Below are positions 48,412-59,765 of a stretch of 64,000 nt of DNA, in pieces. Both the position numbers and the translations under genes were made by a program. Each line of letters opens with the position of its first letter. The stretch's first letter is position 1. The DNA is from Calvatia gigantea (Eukaryota; Basidiomycota; Agaricomycetes; Agaricales; Lycoperdaceae): positions 2,852,001-2,916,000 of the forward strand of contig JACAAK010000001.1 in assembly GCA_025093985.1 (NCBI GenBank), written 5' to 3'. The notes beneath the pieces are model-generated. The model was not told the DNA's origin and did not search any database. It was given only the letters and a program-made list of their open reading frames with translations.

Positions 48412-49913
48412 AGTTTGGAGAGGCTGGGGTTGGTGGGGAACTGGGCTCGGGAACGTTCAAATCGGGTCCTGTGGTGTTGTGTATAAAATTGGTGGATGTG
48501 CAGGGAATGGGTATAGCATCATTTTGGTATTTCACAATGAGACTCATCACCCGAATTGGTCGCCGATCCCAGCAGACCCCGTCACTTGTTTCAAAGAATG
48601 ACACTTTCCCCGTTCGCCCGTTCGATATCAATCGCGGTTCATTCGTTCCCAGTTATCTGGCTGGCCGAACATGCCCAGCAGTGAGCACTACGGGCCCAGG
48701 CCAAGATGTTTACTTTACCCCGGAATGTCAGACCTGCTGAACGTCCAGGCTGTGATCTTCCGATGTGTCACAGAATATAGTACATAGTGCGCACCAACTT
48801 CCTGGGTCGAATCGCAGCAATCGTGAATGCCGTCCAGACAGTCAAGAATAAAAATAAAATCAATTTCTTCTGTTTGGTATGATCACTCCATGGACCCACA
48901 ATGATTGCTTCTGCTTTAAATAAAAGTCCAACAAATTTCCGGGCATATAATCAGCATGTCAAATTAATTACCGACATAACTACCTCAACCCCCTCAAATC
49001 CGTGGCTGTCGCCCAAGACGACATTGGACAACACATTCCGAGTGCCTCAATGTGTTGCTGGCGGTGCGTACCTCATCGCTTTGCGGCCCAATTGCGATCT
49101 GCAACAACTGGTCCTTCAATGATATCTATAAACACGAGATTGATCAGCGTGTCAGGTGTGATATCTGCCCCGGTCAGCGCTTAGGGTGCAATGAGACCCG
49201 GGTTTTCGAGGAACGGAACGGGTGCTTGGGGGACATCGTCACCGATTCGGGCAGGATTATTTGCAAGAGCCAGAAAGTCATGGATGAGCATTGCCCGGGT
49301 AAGCAAAGCAAAGATATAAAGAGAAACTGACGCCCTGCGTAACATTCTTATTAGAACGAGTCAGGCGCACCTCGGCCAGTTCCAGCTCATAACTGTGCGC
49401 TGGTGGCAGTGCAGATTCCGTTGTTCTTTCCAACCTCCATTCATAATGGTCTCGGGTGGCCTTTGCCCGGGTCACGTTATGTACCACGCCCCTCAGACAA
49501 CCTCACGTCTGAGGATGGCCTTGTGTAGGAGTCGTGAACAGGTCCGGGGGGGGGGAGGATCATGACCTTCGTTATATTTTGGGTCTCGTTGGCATTTTAT
49601 TTCATGAATTCAACTCGGTTATACTGGTAATTTTTTTGTTTCGGGTTCTATTCTGGCAGCTTCGACACCTCAGGCCTCATGGCGAGTTTAGGACCCCGCG
49701 GTTATTCATGTCACCCTTATGCAAGGGTGATGAGTGAAATGATGACCATTGTGTCCAGAAACGAGCTTGCTACGTGTCTTATCCCTGTTACACCACGGTT
49801 TGATGAAAATGAACAACAACTGCACCAGATGTACAGTAAGTAAACATCCATCGAGTCTGAGAATTTGTGAGAGGACCCCGACAATACGTAGAAGGACAAT
49901 ATGCACCTCACAA

Positions 49914-50034
49914 TTAGAAATCATCTTCGGTCCCCCTGATAATCTCAACATTATACCCCTTGTTGATTAACTCTGTCAATCTTGCTTGAGTCTCTGATAA
50001 CCAATCAAGTATGGTCACTTTGGTCTCGAAGGTA
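49914..50034 (-). pseudogene. F-box pseudogene copy 3, 3' remnant cut by Tc1-b
   Basis: The last ~40 codons (SETQARLTELINKGYNVEIIR, then TAA at 49914-49916) match the ends of copies 1 and 2. Homology stops at GGTA 50031-50034, where the Tc1-b terminus begins. The rest of the copy, if it survives, should lie beyond the right end of this window. Confidence 0.75.
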
Positions 50035-50284
50035 CAGTAAGGGACAAAACCCTTCCAATGATTTTGACTTTTTCATGAAATCTCAAATAACTCAGCAACC
50101 AGTAAAGGTATCCACTTCAGAATTTAAATGTAGGTAGTCTTGTATCTTATCTACAAATAGGTATAAACAGCATTATGTAATATTAAGTTCCTGTGGTGAT
50201 ATGAATTAATCAACATTATGAGTCCATTGGAAGGGTTTTGTCCCTCTGTCTGAAACTACACAAAATCAGTTCTCTAGTACTTTG
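50035..50284 (-). mobile_element. Tc1-b transposon, left part (split by copia)
   Basis: Begins CAGTAAGGGACAAAACCCTT directly after a TA target. A matching inverted block (CATTGGAAGGGTTTTGTCCC) lies at about 50225-50245, giving the same ~210-bp terminal-repeat layout as Tc1-a. The piece ends in CTTTG at 50280-50284, which is the copia target duplication. The element resumes at 63689. Confidence 0.82.
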
Positions 50285-50648
50285 TGTAGAAAAATCTGTA
50301 TAAACTCAGTAACTCATTATACGCACGAGAACTCTATATATTAGTCACCTGTATAAACTGGTGATAGAATGAGCTTGGGTCTGGCTACGGAAGGAAGGAT
50401 AACATACCTCAGTAACTCGTTATATGCACGAGAACTGAGGTATTCAGCTAATGAGACTATGGTACTTAAGCAATATCATAAGGCAGGGTTGTATGCAAAA
50501 ACTTCGTGTATCTAAGAGTCATGGCACTATGTTAAGTGTCCGTCTATGGAATAGGTGCCCACCATGTAAGTCTAACTGGCACAACAGTGGGCACTCTGAT
50601 GGCCAGTATGGCACTCCGCATGTCTCGGAGCGGTTTGGCAATTCAACA
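50285..50648 (-). repeat. copia 3' LTR
   Basis: 364 bp, TGTAGAAAAATC to GGCAATTCAACA in plus orientation. It is the same length as the right copy. The preceding CTTTG is the target duplication. Confidence 0.93.
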
Positions 50649-50657
50649 CTCCCCTTC
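50649..50657 (-). other. copia polypurine tract
   Basis: GAAGGGGAG on the minus strand, immediately before the 3' LTR. This is the expected primer site for plus-strand DNA synthesis. Confidence 0.7.
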
Positions 50658-52083
50658 AAATCGTGGAGAGACCGAGCTCGGAGGTGAAATGCTTCACCTT
50701 GGGTGAGGGAAGCGCCTTGGTGAATACGTTGGCAACCATGTCTTCAGTTGGGCAGTAAACGAGGCGTAGTTTTCCTTCTTCAATGACCCATCGAATGAAG
50801 TGATATCGGATGTCGATGTGCTTGGTACGAGCATGAAATTGGTGATCACGCGTGAGTGCAATGGCAGACTGGTTATCAGAAAAGAGGGTCATGGCACCAA
50901 GTTGGATGTTGAAGACTTAGGAGACGAGGGAATGGAGCCATAGTGCTTCTTTCGTGGCATGGGTAGCTGCAACATATTCAGACTCTGTGGTGGATAGGGT
51001 TACGAGTTCCTGTCATTTAGCACTCCACAAAACGGCACCACCGTTTATCATAAATGCGAAGCCAGAAGTAGCACAGCAATCCTCAGCCATGTTACCATCA
51101 GTGTTGGTGTACCCTTGTGGCTCCTCATTCGAGCCACCATAAGTGAGCCATAGATCACGTGTCTTCTTCAAATAACGGAAGACCTATTTAATGGCCTCCC
51201 AGTGAGCCTCCCCTGGGTTCTTGGAGAAACACGATAAGACTTGGACGGCATATGTGATGTCGGGACAAGTGCCGAGGGCCGCATACATAAGTGTACCAAT
51301 GGCTTCCTGATATGGGATGCGTGCCATACGAGCGATGTCGGCTGTGGTTTTGGGAGCATGGTCGGAGGTGAGGTGAATGGATGGTTCCATGGGGGAACTA
51401 GCGGGTTTTGCATCCTCGAGACCAAAGCGGCGGAGGGATGCATCAATATATGACCGTTGGGAGAGTAGTAACTTGCCTTCCTCCCGGATCCTCTTCACCT
51501 CAATGCCTAACAGCCAATGTAACTCCCCTAGATCTGTCACCTCTACAAAATCTGCCACCCATTTCTTAACCCAATTTATCTGTGTGAGTTTGGTACCTGC
51601 GAGCGTGCAGTCATCAATGTGAACAGCGAGGATGATGAGGTCGGGCATGATGTTGAGAATGAATACACATGGGTCACTATCAGATCGCATGAACCCAATG
51701 TTGTCAACCAGGATTTCACATAGATGTTGATACTAATGTCGCCCTGACTGCTTCAATCCATAGAGAGTCTTGCGAAGTCGGCAGACCTTGCGAGGATGTT
51801 CTGGGTCTTCGAAACCAGGTGGTTGCCACATGTAGATTACTTCATCATCAGTCAGCTTCCCATTTAGGTAAGCACCCTTGATATCAATTTGGTGAATTTC
51901 CATGTTCCGGGCTGCAGAGATAGCGAGGATCGCTCGGATTGATGCGAGTTTTGCAACCGGTGCATAGGTATCAAAATAGTCAACACCTGGCACTTGGGAG
52001 AATCCCTGTGCAACGAGGCATGCCTTGTAGCAGACAGTGTTCCCTTGGGCATCTTTCTTGACTTTGTAAACCCACTTTGATCC
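50656..52083 (-). pseudogene. copia pol, 3' part: reverse transcriptase and RNase H
   Basis: Continues pol after the LTR-B insertion with KWVYKVKKDAQGN, then ACLVAQGFSQVPGVDYFDTY, APVAKLASIRAILAISAARN and DIKGAYLNG. The RT active site is the variant AVHIDD near 51620, followed by LHWLLGIEVKR. The RNase H end has STTESEYVAATHATKEALWL, FSDNQSAIALTRDHQFHART and TKHIDIRYHFIRW. In-frame stops interrupt it after KQSGRH (TGG-like codon now TAG), after EAIK (TAG), after WSAK (CGA to TGA) and after HSLVS (CAA to TAA). The true C-terminus is TGA 50656-50658. It cannot make an active enzyme as it stands. Confidence 0.9.
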
Positions 52084-52628
52084 TGTTGAATCTCGCTCTG
52101 TACCACTACGTTGGTTCAGTCTATTTATAGCTGAAACAGGGTTTGAGTATTTCACCTTCAGAGGGTCGATAATAACGGACCATCACAGACTACGTATGCA
52201 GTAGTTGTACTGCCCTTCTGGTAGTCGGTTATTCACTCCGCATGGAACCTTCTAGTACATGCGTCGTACACAGTATGCTTCAATTATGCTACTGGTAGTT
52301 AGACCTCACCTGTATAAGGGTTTAGAGTGCACAGACCAGGGATATTAGTATATATACCCTTATGTAGCATTGTAGTATGTATGCCCTTTGGCTACGCCCT
52401 TTGGCGTAAGACACTATGTCTTCTCTCCTCTATGCTAGCTTCACTAAGCATCGCTTCCCTTCTCCTCAAGACTCTCTGAGTACGCTGGTATAAGCAGGAC
52501 TATGTCCGCTACCATGTGCCTCTCCTACTGGACTGTCTCCCAGATGAATATGACTACCCTCCACCGCTGACGCCTACACGCTTAGGTAGTGTGAACTTAT
52601 ATTGGGATGTCTACTCGTTCTCTCAACA
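52084..52628 (+). repeat. LTR-B 5' LTR
   Basis: 545 bp, near-identical direct copy at 59766-60310. It contains TATA-like TATATATACCC near 52352 and a TCTTCTCTCC stretch downstream. Confidence 0.92.
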
Positions 52629-52646
52629 GGTTATGGGCCCCAACCG
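52629..52646 (+). other. LTR-B primer-binding site (half-tRNA iMet type)
   Basis: GGTTATGGGCCCCAACC directly after the LTR. GTTATGGGCCC is complementary to the anticodon arm (GGGCCCAUAAC) of initiator tRNA-Met, not to a tRNA 3' end. This is the priming mode known for copia and Ty5. Confidence 0.65.
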
Positions 52647-54029
52647 CTGCTCACTCGGACCGCGTTAGCACGCTGGTAGAGTTTGAGGAGGCTACGGTCG
52701 CTTTCAACCTGGGAGACAGTGGTGCCTTTGGTCCACTTGATACCCTGTCTGACCCATGTTGTGAACGCGTGCACTATACACAGCAGTCCTACATGATGCT
52801 GACACGTTGTTACCCGTTCTTGGTTTTTGATCTGGCAAACCATCATCTCCGGTCTGGTTCGACCACTTTAGGTCCGCTCCCCATTCTGGGTTGCAGCAGA
52901 ACTGTTCCGCTCTGGTTGCTCCACCTCTGTTCTGGTATTCTCTCTCTGATCGACGACGACGCTTTGGGCTTTCTGGGATTTTCTTCAGATCCACCTCAGT
53001 AATTTACTATATGATGAATCATCTACGCTGAGCACTACACTCCGCTTTGCTGGTAAATTAGCTGGTCTTCGTGACCACAATAAATACCACAGTGTCAGGC
53101 ATATTATAAGCCTTGTGTTCTTGTGTTCCAAGTCGACTGGGCAAGTCCCGCCTTGAGTAGAATAACACACCACGAGCATATACCTGAGCTATTTGACCCA
53201 CTTAAGCTGGCAGCTATAAGCTGCTAAGGCCCGCTTAATCAAATAAAGCTGGGATATAGAAAATATCCTTGAGAAGTCCATCGTTTGTTCCTTCGCTTCA
53301 AGCTTCAACGCTTTACCCCTTCCATGTCTATTCGACTACCGCTTTACTCTTTCTACGGATAGCTCATGCGCATTAAGTGCTTTATGCCACGCTAAGGCAG
53401 TGAGCCGCCACATTTGCAGCGCTTACACTGCAGCAGCACTTGTGGCATTCGCAAAAATATCCAAAGAAGATAGCAAGGAGAAGAACACTAATCGTGTCCT
53501 TGCAGCTGGGAAATAAGGGGAGAAGGATAATGAGCTGGTAATACTGCCATTATGTCGTTTCAGGAAATACTTCAGAATATAGTTTAAATATGCCGCTGGC
53601 TCGAGCGATTGCCGCCATATACTATTTCTCTTATAGAGGAGCTGTGTTGCTTTAATCGCGCCCTGCTTCTAGCATCAATGTTCCTTTACTTGTGTTAAGC
53701 GCATGTCTATGTGCCCAAGTTTGAAGACCTGTTATAAGTCAGAGCATGGACGAGCACGTTAAAAATGCTTTGTCCGCCAACTACAGGAATACAATGATTG
53801 CTTTAAGGAAGTTTGACTTTATGGAAGTCGCCGTCCACGATTAGGACTTGAGCGCACCATTTAGCAACTATGATTGAGAAAGAGGATGTGTATAGCACCA
53901 TACGATGCAACACGCCAACGAATTCCTTAAGAAATCCTTTAGACCACTCTTTACAGAGCTTGGTGCCGGAGGAGTTCTTGAGTCGCCATCTTCGGATGTT
54001 GCTGACCTTGATACCAATGGAAGGATATA

Positions 54030-55634
54030 CAGTAAGGGACAAAACCGTTCCAATGTTTTGAACTTCTCAGAAGATCAGCTCATATCTCAAGGACTACTGT
54101 GGCTGTGCACTTCCTAATTTAATTGTAGATAGTCCAGTATCTTATCTAATCATATGCAAAGTATGATTATGTAATCCTTTGTTTTAGGGGAGTTATTAAT
54201 TAATTAATATTTTAAGTGCATTGGAACAGTTTTGTCCCTCTTGAAATTTATATACAAAATGGGTATTCTAGTACCTGGTATAAGCTCCCTTGGCCTGTAA
54301 AACTGCCTGGACCCTCCTAGGCATACTCTCTATCAGATTCTGACACACTTCTGGTTCTATGTCATCCCACTCCTTTTGTATCCTCTCCCATAGGGTATTC
54401 ATGCTATCAGGAGGAGTATCATACTCTCCCAGCTTATTCTTGAGGTGAGTCCAGAGATGTTCAATGGGATTAAGGTCTGGAGACTGTGGGGGCCATACCA
54501 TAACCTCCAATTCAGACTCATCTAGCCAGTTTGTAGCCTTTTTGCTCTTGTGTTTGGGGTCATTGTTCTGTTGGAAGACCATATCCTCCTCATTCTTCCC
54601 ATACCACCTGATGCTCCTCTTTAGTTCATCCCCCAAAATTTGAACATAAAGGTCAGCATCCATCTTCCCTTCAATTTTAGTGGCAAACCCCACTCCATCC
54701 CACAGCATACAACCCCAGATCATCACATTTCCTCCACCAAACTTGACTGTTCCCTCAACCAATCTATCATTCAGCCCCTCTCCTGCCTTTTTCCATACCC
54801 AAACCCTTCCATCTGATCCAAACCGATTGATTTTGGACTCATCTGTCCAAATAACCCTCTTCCAGTCCTCCAGGGTCCAGTTAACATGTGCTTCTGCCCA
54901 CTCCAACCTTTTCCTCCTATGGACAGCAGTAAGTTTAGGTCGTTTCCGCTTGACTACAGCCTTCATTCCAGCTCCTCTGAGTGCCCTGCGCACTGTTTTG
55001 GTGGATACAGGCTGGGCAATAACATTTTGAAGTGATTTGGTGACTTGGGAGGCATTGTCAGCCTTGCGAGAGGTGATGAGGCGAACAGAATAGTGGATAT
55101 CAGAGGGAGAAAGTTTAGATGGGCGGCCACCAACAGATTTGGAAAGTGTTGATCTATGTTTGGAGCGAATCCTAGAAATAGTACTGACTCCCAGACCAGT
55201 AATAGAAGCAATATGATGAGCAGATTTCCCTTGGTCCAGGTAAGAGAGGACTCTATTGGTCTGAGTAGAGGAAAGAGAGCGCATATAGTTGTAAAGGTAT
55301 AGTGGGGGAGTTAATTTGCACCTGAGAATAAGCACATCCATTTATACATCACCCTACATGGTCACATGATTTTATTTGTATTTATTTGATTGCAATAAAT
55401 GAAGTCATGTGCTCAGAATTTGAGAGGGACAAAACTGTTCCAATGTACTTAAAATATTAATTAATTAATAACTCCCCCAAAACAAAGGATTACATAATCA
55501 TACTTTGCATATGATTAGATAAGATACTGGACTATCTACAATTAAATTAGGAAGTGCACAGCCACAGTAGTCCTTGAGTTATGAGCTGATCTTCTGAAAA
55601 GTTCAAAACATTGGAACGGTTTTGTCCCTTACTG
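54030..55634 (-). mobile_element. Tc1-a: Tc1/mariner transposon with ~215-bp inverted repeats
   Basis: 1605 bp between TA dinucleotides (54028-54029 and 55635-55636). The ends CAGTAAGGGACAAAACCGTT and its complement start inverted repeats of about 215 bp (54030-54245 and 55420-55634) that differ at only a few sites. Each long repeat itself ends in an inward copy of the outer motif (CATTGGAACAGTTTTGTCCC). One transposase gene lies inside on the minus strand. Confidence 0.93.
54268..55341 (-). CDS. Tc1/mariner transposase (probably catalytically dead)
   Basis: A full-length 357-residue intronless frame. The N-terminal helix-turn-helix region has QTNRVLSYLDQGKSAHHIAS and TGLGVSTISRIRSKH; a second DNA-binding segment ends KAVVKRKRPKLT. 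The DDE core has RVIWTDESKINRFGSDG (first Asp), VMIWGCML, QQNNDPKHKSKKA and WPPQSPDLNPIEHLW (Glu). In active relatives the second catalytic residue is the first Asp of QQDND, 34 residues before the Glu. Here it is Asn (AAC for GAC). The Tc1-b copy at 63960-63990 keeps Asp. Length and frame are otherwise intact, so the loss looks recent. The protein should still bind ends but not cut. Confidence 0.92.
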   Translation of the reverse strand: MDVLILRCKLTPPLYLYNYMRSLSSTQTNRVLSYLDQGKSAHHIASITGLGVSTISRIRSKHRSTLSKSVGGRPSKLSPSDIHYSVRLITSRKADNASQVTKSLQNVIAQPVSTKTVRRALRGAGMKAVVKRKRPKLTAVHRRKRLEWAEAHVNWTLEDWKRVIWTDESKINRFGSDGRVWVWKKAGEGLNDRLVEGTVKFGGGNVMIWGCMLWDGVGFATKIEGKMDADLYVQILGDELKRSIRWYGKNEEDMVFQQNNDPKHKSKKATNWLDESELEVMVWPPQSPDLNPIEHLWTHLKNKLGEYDTPPDSMNTLWERIQKEWDDIEPEVCQNLIESMPRRVQAVLQAKGAYTRY

Positions 55635-58439
55635 TATGGTAGTACTTTCGACTTCATACTCCTTGATAAATGCTACGAATAATGGTGTGCCGCATAAGAT
55701 GTAAGCGCTGGCTATAAATCCTTTTCTATGCAACAAGTGAGAAATCCTTGTGGGTTATATGAAGATGATAGCGGGAGCATGTTGCTCTATTCACTTGAGA
55801 AGAATATCCTTTACAGGATCTCGTGAATCACATCATTACAAAGAAAGGAAATTACGACACGTCTAGGAATTAGCAGAATAGCTCCCAACATATAACGGTT
55901 GAGCTTCAGCACTGTGTCACCAGATTTAATTCTTAGACCTCACCGCTTTACATTAGGCTTGAGGCAAGAAACTGGAATCCTACGGGAACGACAAGTAGCT
56001 GAACTGCTTTTATATTCCAGCATTAGTCTATGACATTAGGGATAAAGATTTGTAGCGCCACATTAGTGTGCGGCCGATCTATATCGAGAAAATCTTATAA
56101 CGTATGTCCTCGAGTGTAATGCTTTTGAGGCAATCGTTAAAGGTCACCACCTTTGCAATAAGTCATGCAGAGCTGTATTAGTTCACCCAATCTCATCGTT
56201 GTACATGAACTTGCAATTATAAGCAAGGAGATGAATGGTGGTTGAACATTACGCCTACTAGACTATATCATTTGACATCATCGAACAGAACTTCCCACGA
56301 TTATGCCTTCTCCACTCGTCTTTTACGACTTGACGAGATGTTGCATTATTTCATTGCCACTCTGGATTATTTCACAAGGGAAATTGCATCAGTACCTTTA
56401 TCCAGAATTCTTTATACGAATATCCTCGTCCTTGAGCATAATACTCGGACTTGATGGAATTGCTAGTCGTCTACGACGCTACTCTATGACTTCTCATCTC
56501 ATGATGATAGTTGTCCTCCTTCGAAAGAAGTTATGAGGCTCTAAGATTCATTGGAGAAACCTCTACAGTATAGCTGACAACGGCCAATGTCGCAACTGAT
56601 TATGGAGGAGAGTTTGTCTAAACGAGAGCAATAGCAAACATTCGTGGCATGAATAACCTACTTAAAACCTCCTACTCCCAATGCTTTCGCAACAGTTGAT
56701 GTAGAGAGACTGATCCACACTACACTTTGAGAGCCTAAAAGCTTTATGGCAACGGGAAGGTCTTACCTGTCTCAGTAGTAGTTTAAGCGTTGACTAGAGC
56801 GTAACACGCCAGTCCAAGCGTTTATAGTGGAAGACACTTAATTGTGTAAATCAAGGGATAAACCATTAATTTGGTTCTGTACTGTGGGTTTGGCTTCGCG
56901 GCACATCAGTTAACATGATGACCGCCCAAACATGATTGCTTATTTGAGATGTAATATACCTCGATCGTTTGATCAACGAGAACTTTCAAGTTCAAGCGGC
57001 ACACAGAAAGGCTTAATGTTCTACGAACTATCCAAATTTGGATGCCTTACTCGATGAGGGAATATACCCTTAAAATGTCATGATTTAGCAACTGGATAGC
57101 AGTAAAACCAGTTCATTTGCAAAGAAGAGAGCAAAACCTGCACGAAGCAAGAAGTAACTACACTTCTTTATCCGCTATCTTTAGATGTCACAGGATATAT
57201 TCCATTTAACTCCACAATCACCTCCTGATTCCTTTCCATTTCCATTCGAGAAATCTCCGCCCACCATATCCTATGTCTTACGCTGACATATTCACCAATT
57301 TGATGCATAAATATGCGCATTCTTTACAGGATATCTACCGCTTTTGACACACCACACTTCTGTGTCGCCACTTATGTGGAACAACCATTGTGGAGGAGTT
57401 ATAGAATAAAATGCTGGTTGATACGCATTGCACAATTGAATCTGACTAGGAAAGACTGCACTGTTCATTACGTGGGTCACCTACAGGAAGACTATAATGG
57501 ATTAGGCGTTCAATTTCATGAAGAACTCGTTTGGACTCACCGACTAGAGTTGGACAAGCATAAGACTTGCTATGCGTTCACGCTAGCATCTACCAGAAAA
57601 GCGCAACAGCTTGGATATATCATCCTAAAAATATGTGATAGTTACACCTCCATATGAGCTTTCGCCTCACATAGCTTAACAAACTTGCAAGAAAAATTCT
57701 TTTATTTCTGGAATTGCATCGATAATGATCCGCCATTAACAATACATGTTGACATTTAAATCGAAAAACACTCGTTGCTGAGGGAGGAGTACAGTAAAAC
57801 AAGTTCTTAATCGCTGGTGAATAACCGCATACGATTAAAGCCTTCACAGGCTACACTTCGCCGGTCCGTCTTAATTGATGTGCACCGCGGTGGTTTGTAA
57901 CATGATAAACACTCTCTAAGCCCTAAAAAGCGATACGATTGAGTAACATGTATTAGGAAACTTAACATGCTGAAAAGCATAGAGGAGAACAATGGATACA
58001 GTATTCTTACTCCAAATCCGATGACCGCCTTATCCTGCGCTTAACAGCAAAGGAACTTCATTAAGTTGAAGGCATCGCTTTTGTGATTTAATTCTCCAGT
58101 TATCCGCGCATGTGAGAAATGCTTAGCGTTGATAACAAAATTGCTTTTGCAGACTGGATGAGAAGATACACTGGAATAATCTGACGGGCTTCGGCTTACC
58201 AGATAAGAAGAGAGTTGAATGACACAAGACGAGCACTATATGTGTTATGTGGAAGGAATCTTCAATCCTTGATTGAGCAGGATTTAATCCGCCTTCATGC
58301 GATTACGCTGGATTTTATCAGCATTTTCCAAAACCACTTCGTCGACCTCGCTTTGGCAATAAAGTCTAACGGCCTTGCAACTAGCTGGCTCGAGCGATTG
58401 CCGCAACATGATACCGATTCCTACACCATCACGAGCCCT

Positions 58440-59060
58440 CCTCTTCGAAGTTGATGGGGAAAACACAAAGGACATGATATTCCTTTCCGCCTTCATATGA
58501 AGACGCTTGGATAAAAATATTAGGGTTAGAAATATTCCTTTCCGCCACAGTCGCTGGAAAATATATTCATAGGACTTTCAATTGTTCCTATCATCTCTCG
58601 CGAGTCGCTGATAAAACAAATGGGGAGTTATCCCCACCGACGTCTCAAGACGAGTGTCTTAGGCAAAAATAACATTAGGAAATTATTCCTTCCTCCTCTA
58701 ATGAGCTGTAGGAGAAAATATTATAAGGTTTATACTTTTACCTTTCCACCTCTTATGAGTTGTTGGATAAAATAAATCAGGAATATATTCCTTCATACTC
58801 GCTCAAGAGTCGACTGTAAAAATATGGCAGGAACTTATTCCTTTCACAAGACAAAAATAAGATAGGGTTTAATGATCCTTTCTCTCTTTTACAAGATTGA
58901 GGAAAAATTTCATAGGTTTTGAATGTAACCTTCCGCCTCTTCGTGAGTCTACGGTAAAACATCTATATGGAATTTATCCATCCACCTCAAACCGAGAGTC
59001 CGGAAAAATATACGGGACTTTACCGTTCCTCCCTCCTTTTCAGAGTTGATGGGAAATAAC
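58440..59060 (+). repeat. degenerate ~50-bp tandem repeat array inside LTR-B
   Basis: About twelve diverged units follow one pattern: TTCCTTTCCGCCTCTT-like pyrimidine block, a GAGT-like core, GG, then A-rich AAAATAT and a short spacer. Clear units start near 58480, 58529, 58577, 58683, 58738, 58786, 58836, 58878, 58928, 58977 and 59022. Spacing is 40-55 bp. It has no coding potential. Confidence 0.7.
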
Positions 59061-59752
59061 AAAAAGTGTGTATGCATTCCTTGGGACTGAATCCTTAATC
59101 CGCATTGGCCGAAATGCCTTTTGCATGGAGGAAAATTGCATGAGACCACTTCCATTTGCGAATCCATTAATTTGGAATTTGTTCGAGTTAAAATCAGAAC
59201 AAGGCTTGTAGCATCATTGCTTCGCCGGCTCAAGTGACTGCCACGGTTGATTGATCTACATAACCGTAAAGTGACGGCCTTGGTTATGCTGGCTTAATAC
59301 TGCTGCTTTCTTGATCTCACAATAATCGCACGCTGAATAAGCAAAAATGGTTTTTGTATTTCGCACCTATGCAGAAAAACAGATTTGTTGAACACTTCGA
59401 AAGAATTGCTGTTTACAATTTCTGGAGGAGCCTTCTTAGGCTTTCCTACTCCTTACTCTTAGACGAAAGTCGCAGCGAGTTAGTCGTGGGAGTTTAAAGT
59501 TGAGTTAAAGGACATTTGATAGCTCAAAGCAATTGTCATTGCGTCCTTTATGGCCATCATAGCAAACGCTAGCATCAATTCCTCTCCGCTATAGGAATTC
59601 TTTTCCAACTTTCAAAAGCTGGTTAATTCCGCATGATTGTTGATGACTCCGACATTTGATGTTCGGCCTTGCCGCTCTTTTGTTGAAGATTCCAATGTCT
59701 AAGTCTGGTTTCAATACCGCTAGATTATTGAAGCGTTAATCTTCCCCCCTTC

Positions 59753-59765
59753 AAGTGAGGAGGAG
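59753..59765 (+). other. LTR-B polypurine tract
   Basis: AAGTGAGGAGGAG ends exactly at the start of the right LTR and fixes the element's orientation as plus. Confidence 0.7.

Larger units (their letters stand above)
43780..50034. repeat. tandem segmental duplication carrying F-box genes
   Basis: The same order of blocks recurs: a spacer, an F-box gene on minus, then two further spacers. Spacer 43780-44140 resembles 49355-49740. Spacers 46130-46360 and 48660-48930 are alike (CCAGCAGTGAG, TTCCTGGGT, CGTCCAGACNGTC, ACCCACAATGAT, CTTCTGCTTTAAAT). Blocks 46440-46680 and 49010-49260 are alike. F-box stop codons lie at 44317, 46869 and 49914, a period of 2.55-3.05 kb. Two and a half units survive; the third is cut by Tc1-b. 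Confidence 0.75.

Noticed and set aside
50035..50284. A stand-alone ~210-bp MITE with CAGTAAGGGACAAAAC ends.
   Set aside because: The right side is not flanked by TA; it runs into the copia target CTTTG, and the matching continuation with transposase lies at 63689 onward. It is the left end of a split Tc1 element.
52607..53002. A gag-like protein encoded by LTR-B.
   Set aside because: The ATG lies inside the LTR, and the 131-residue product shows no gag, zinc-knuckle or known motif. It is treated as leader sequence.
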